The notes beneath the pieces were generated by a model, which saw only the letters and a program-made list of their open reading frames with translations, had not been told where the DNA came from and ran no database searches. The position numbers were made by a program, and so were the translations under genes. Below are positions 5,694 through 6,193 of a stretch of DNA of 6,193 nt, piece after piece (the stretch's first letter is position 1; every line of letters begins with the position of its first letter). This DNA is from Bacteroides sp. (lineage in GTDB: Bacteria > Bacteroidota > Bacteroidia > Bacteroidales > SM23-62): assembly GCA_030589965.1 (NCBI GenBank), contig JAUUZM010000205.1, forward strand, positions 1 through 6,193. The letters run 5' to 3'.

Positions 5694-6193
5694 ATGAAAA
5701 AAACTCTATACTTCGTATTCACACTTTCTTTCTTAATTATCCCTCTTGCGGATGCCCAGGATAACGGATCTGATTCCCAGGCCGGTGAAGCTCAGGCCGG
5801 TGAAAAAACTGCAACAAAAAGGGAAATACCAGAACTTCAACAGAAGAACTTCCAGTTCACATTTCTGTTCCCTCCTTTCAGCACGAATTGGGTGCAGAAT
5901 TCCAAAACTGTAAATAAGGTATCTCTTAACCTCCTTATTGGGAATGCCGGGGGTGTTGATGGTGCTGAATTTGGTGGAATCATTAATAGTGTAAATTATT
6001 ATGTGAAAGGATTCCAGGGTGCCGGGTTCGGTAATATAGTCGGAGGTTCTGTTGACGGCGCACAACTGGCGGGATTTTTTAATGTCACCGGAACAGATGT
6101 TACCGGTTTCCAGGGGGCAGGATTTGTAAATGTGGCAGGAAGGGACACAAGGGGGTGCCAGGCAGCAGGTTTTGTAAACGTTTCGGCCAGGCA
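5694..6193 (+). CDS. Secreted protein of 16-residue glycine-rich repeats (partial, C-terminus off window)
   Basis: The frame is open from the ATG to the right edge, 166 residues plus two bases. MKKTLYFVFTLSFLIIPLADA is a Sec signal peptide with likely cleavage before Gln22. A polar linker (22-45) contains a duplicated QAGE unit. From about residue 74 the chain falls into units of exactly 16 residues with a core like GFQGAGFVNVAGRDTR. Units start at 74 (diverged), 90, 106, 122, 138 and 154. Similar GFQxAGFxN repeats occur in Bacteroidota surface proteins and resemble the LA_2272-type surface repeat described in Leptospira; I recall this from family knowledge only. The even spacing and alternating hydrophobic/Gly pattern suggest a beta-solenoid or barrel-like fold. 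The protein is probably periplasmic or at the outer membrane, with unknown function. It lies 74 bp after the barrel gene on the same strand and may share its transcript past the weak terminator. Confidence 0.8.
   Translation, partial: MKKTLYFVFTLSFLIIPLADAQDNGSDSQAGEAQAGEKTATKREIPELQQKNFQFTFLFPPFSTNWVQNSKTVNKVSLNLLIGNAGGVDGAEFGGIINSVNYYVKGFQGAGFGNIVGGSVDGAQLAGFFNVTGTDVTGFQGAGFVNVAGRDTRGCQAAGFVNVSAR
5778..5804 (+). repeat. Short tandem duplication in the linker of the repeat protein
   Basis: CAGGCCGGTGAA occurs twice (5778-5789 and 5793-5804) with a 15-bp period, encoding QAGEA then QAGEK just after the signal peptide. The period keeps the frame, and the DNA identity suggests a fairly recent duplication in a flexible linker. 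Confidence 0.6.
5961..6193 (+). repeat. Coding tandem repeat, 48-bp (16-residue) period
   Basis: Units begin at 5961, 6009, 6057, 6105 and 6153, the last cut by the window edge. A diverged unit may precede at 5913. The protein units keep Gly at position 1, Gln often at 3, Gly-Phe near 6-7 and Asn at 9. DNA identity between units is only moderate, so this is an old repeat held by protein selection rather than a young microsatellite. Confidence 0.75.

Noticed and set aside
5733..6065. Minus-strand 110-residue open frame near the right edge
   Set aside because: It is antisense to a plus-strand frame with a clear signal peptide and regular 16-residue repeats; the antisense product has no recognisable features.
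1..6193. tRNA, rRNA, CRISPR array, insertion sequence or attachment site
   Set aside because: No cloverleaf-like segment, no spaced identical repeats, no transposase and no terminal inverted repeats were seen on either strand; the gaps between genes are all under 120 bp.

Overview
The window looks like chromosomal DNA of a member of the Bacteroidota. The signs are two secreted proteins whose signal peptides appear to be cut just before a Gln (Ser-Gln and Ala-Gln junctions), a PorT-like outer-membrane barrel, mostly AT-rich start regions without good Shine-Dalgarno sites, and TAnnTTTG-type -7 promoter elements. The assignment is inference from gene style; no rRNA or marker gene is present.

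Left part, minus strand (about 1-2355): a three-gene cluster for a quinol-oxidising cytochrome bc complex, read right to left. It begins with a Rieske iron-sulfur protein (GTG start, Tat-type signal). A one-piece cytochrome b follows, with b6-like histidine spacing and an unusual SPWY Qo motif. Last is a membrane-anchored multihaem cytochrome c that runs off the left edge with three CxxCH motifs visible. Rieske stop and cytochrome b start overlap (TGATG). Cytochrome b and cytochrome c are in the same frame, separated only by a stop codon and one further codon.

Middle: a 118-bp divergent intergenic region (2356-2473) with one good -7-like octamer pointing each way and a short GC-rich palindrome. 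On the plus strand it leads to a 781-residue probable lipoprotein with eight CxxCH haem motifs, a HEAT-like segment and about five TPR units.

Right part, plus strand: an 80-bp gap with a possible promoter, a 239-residue PorT-like outer-membrane beta-barrel protein, a 74-bp gap with a weak terminator-like hairpin and a strong hairpin, then the start of a secreted protein built of 16-residue glycine-rich repeats that runs off the right edge.

Working model (inference): menaquinol is oxidised by the Rieske/cytochrome b core, electrons pass to the attached multihaem cytochrome c, and the divergently encoded octahaem lipoprotein is a candidate downstream carrier or enzyme in the periplasm or at a membrane surface, with its TPR/HEAT tail docking partners. 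The two envelope proteins on the right have no evident link to respiration. No RNA gene, CRISPR array or mobile element was seen.
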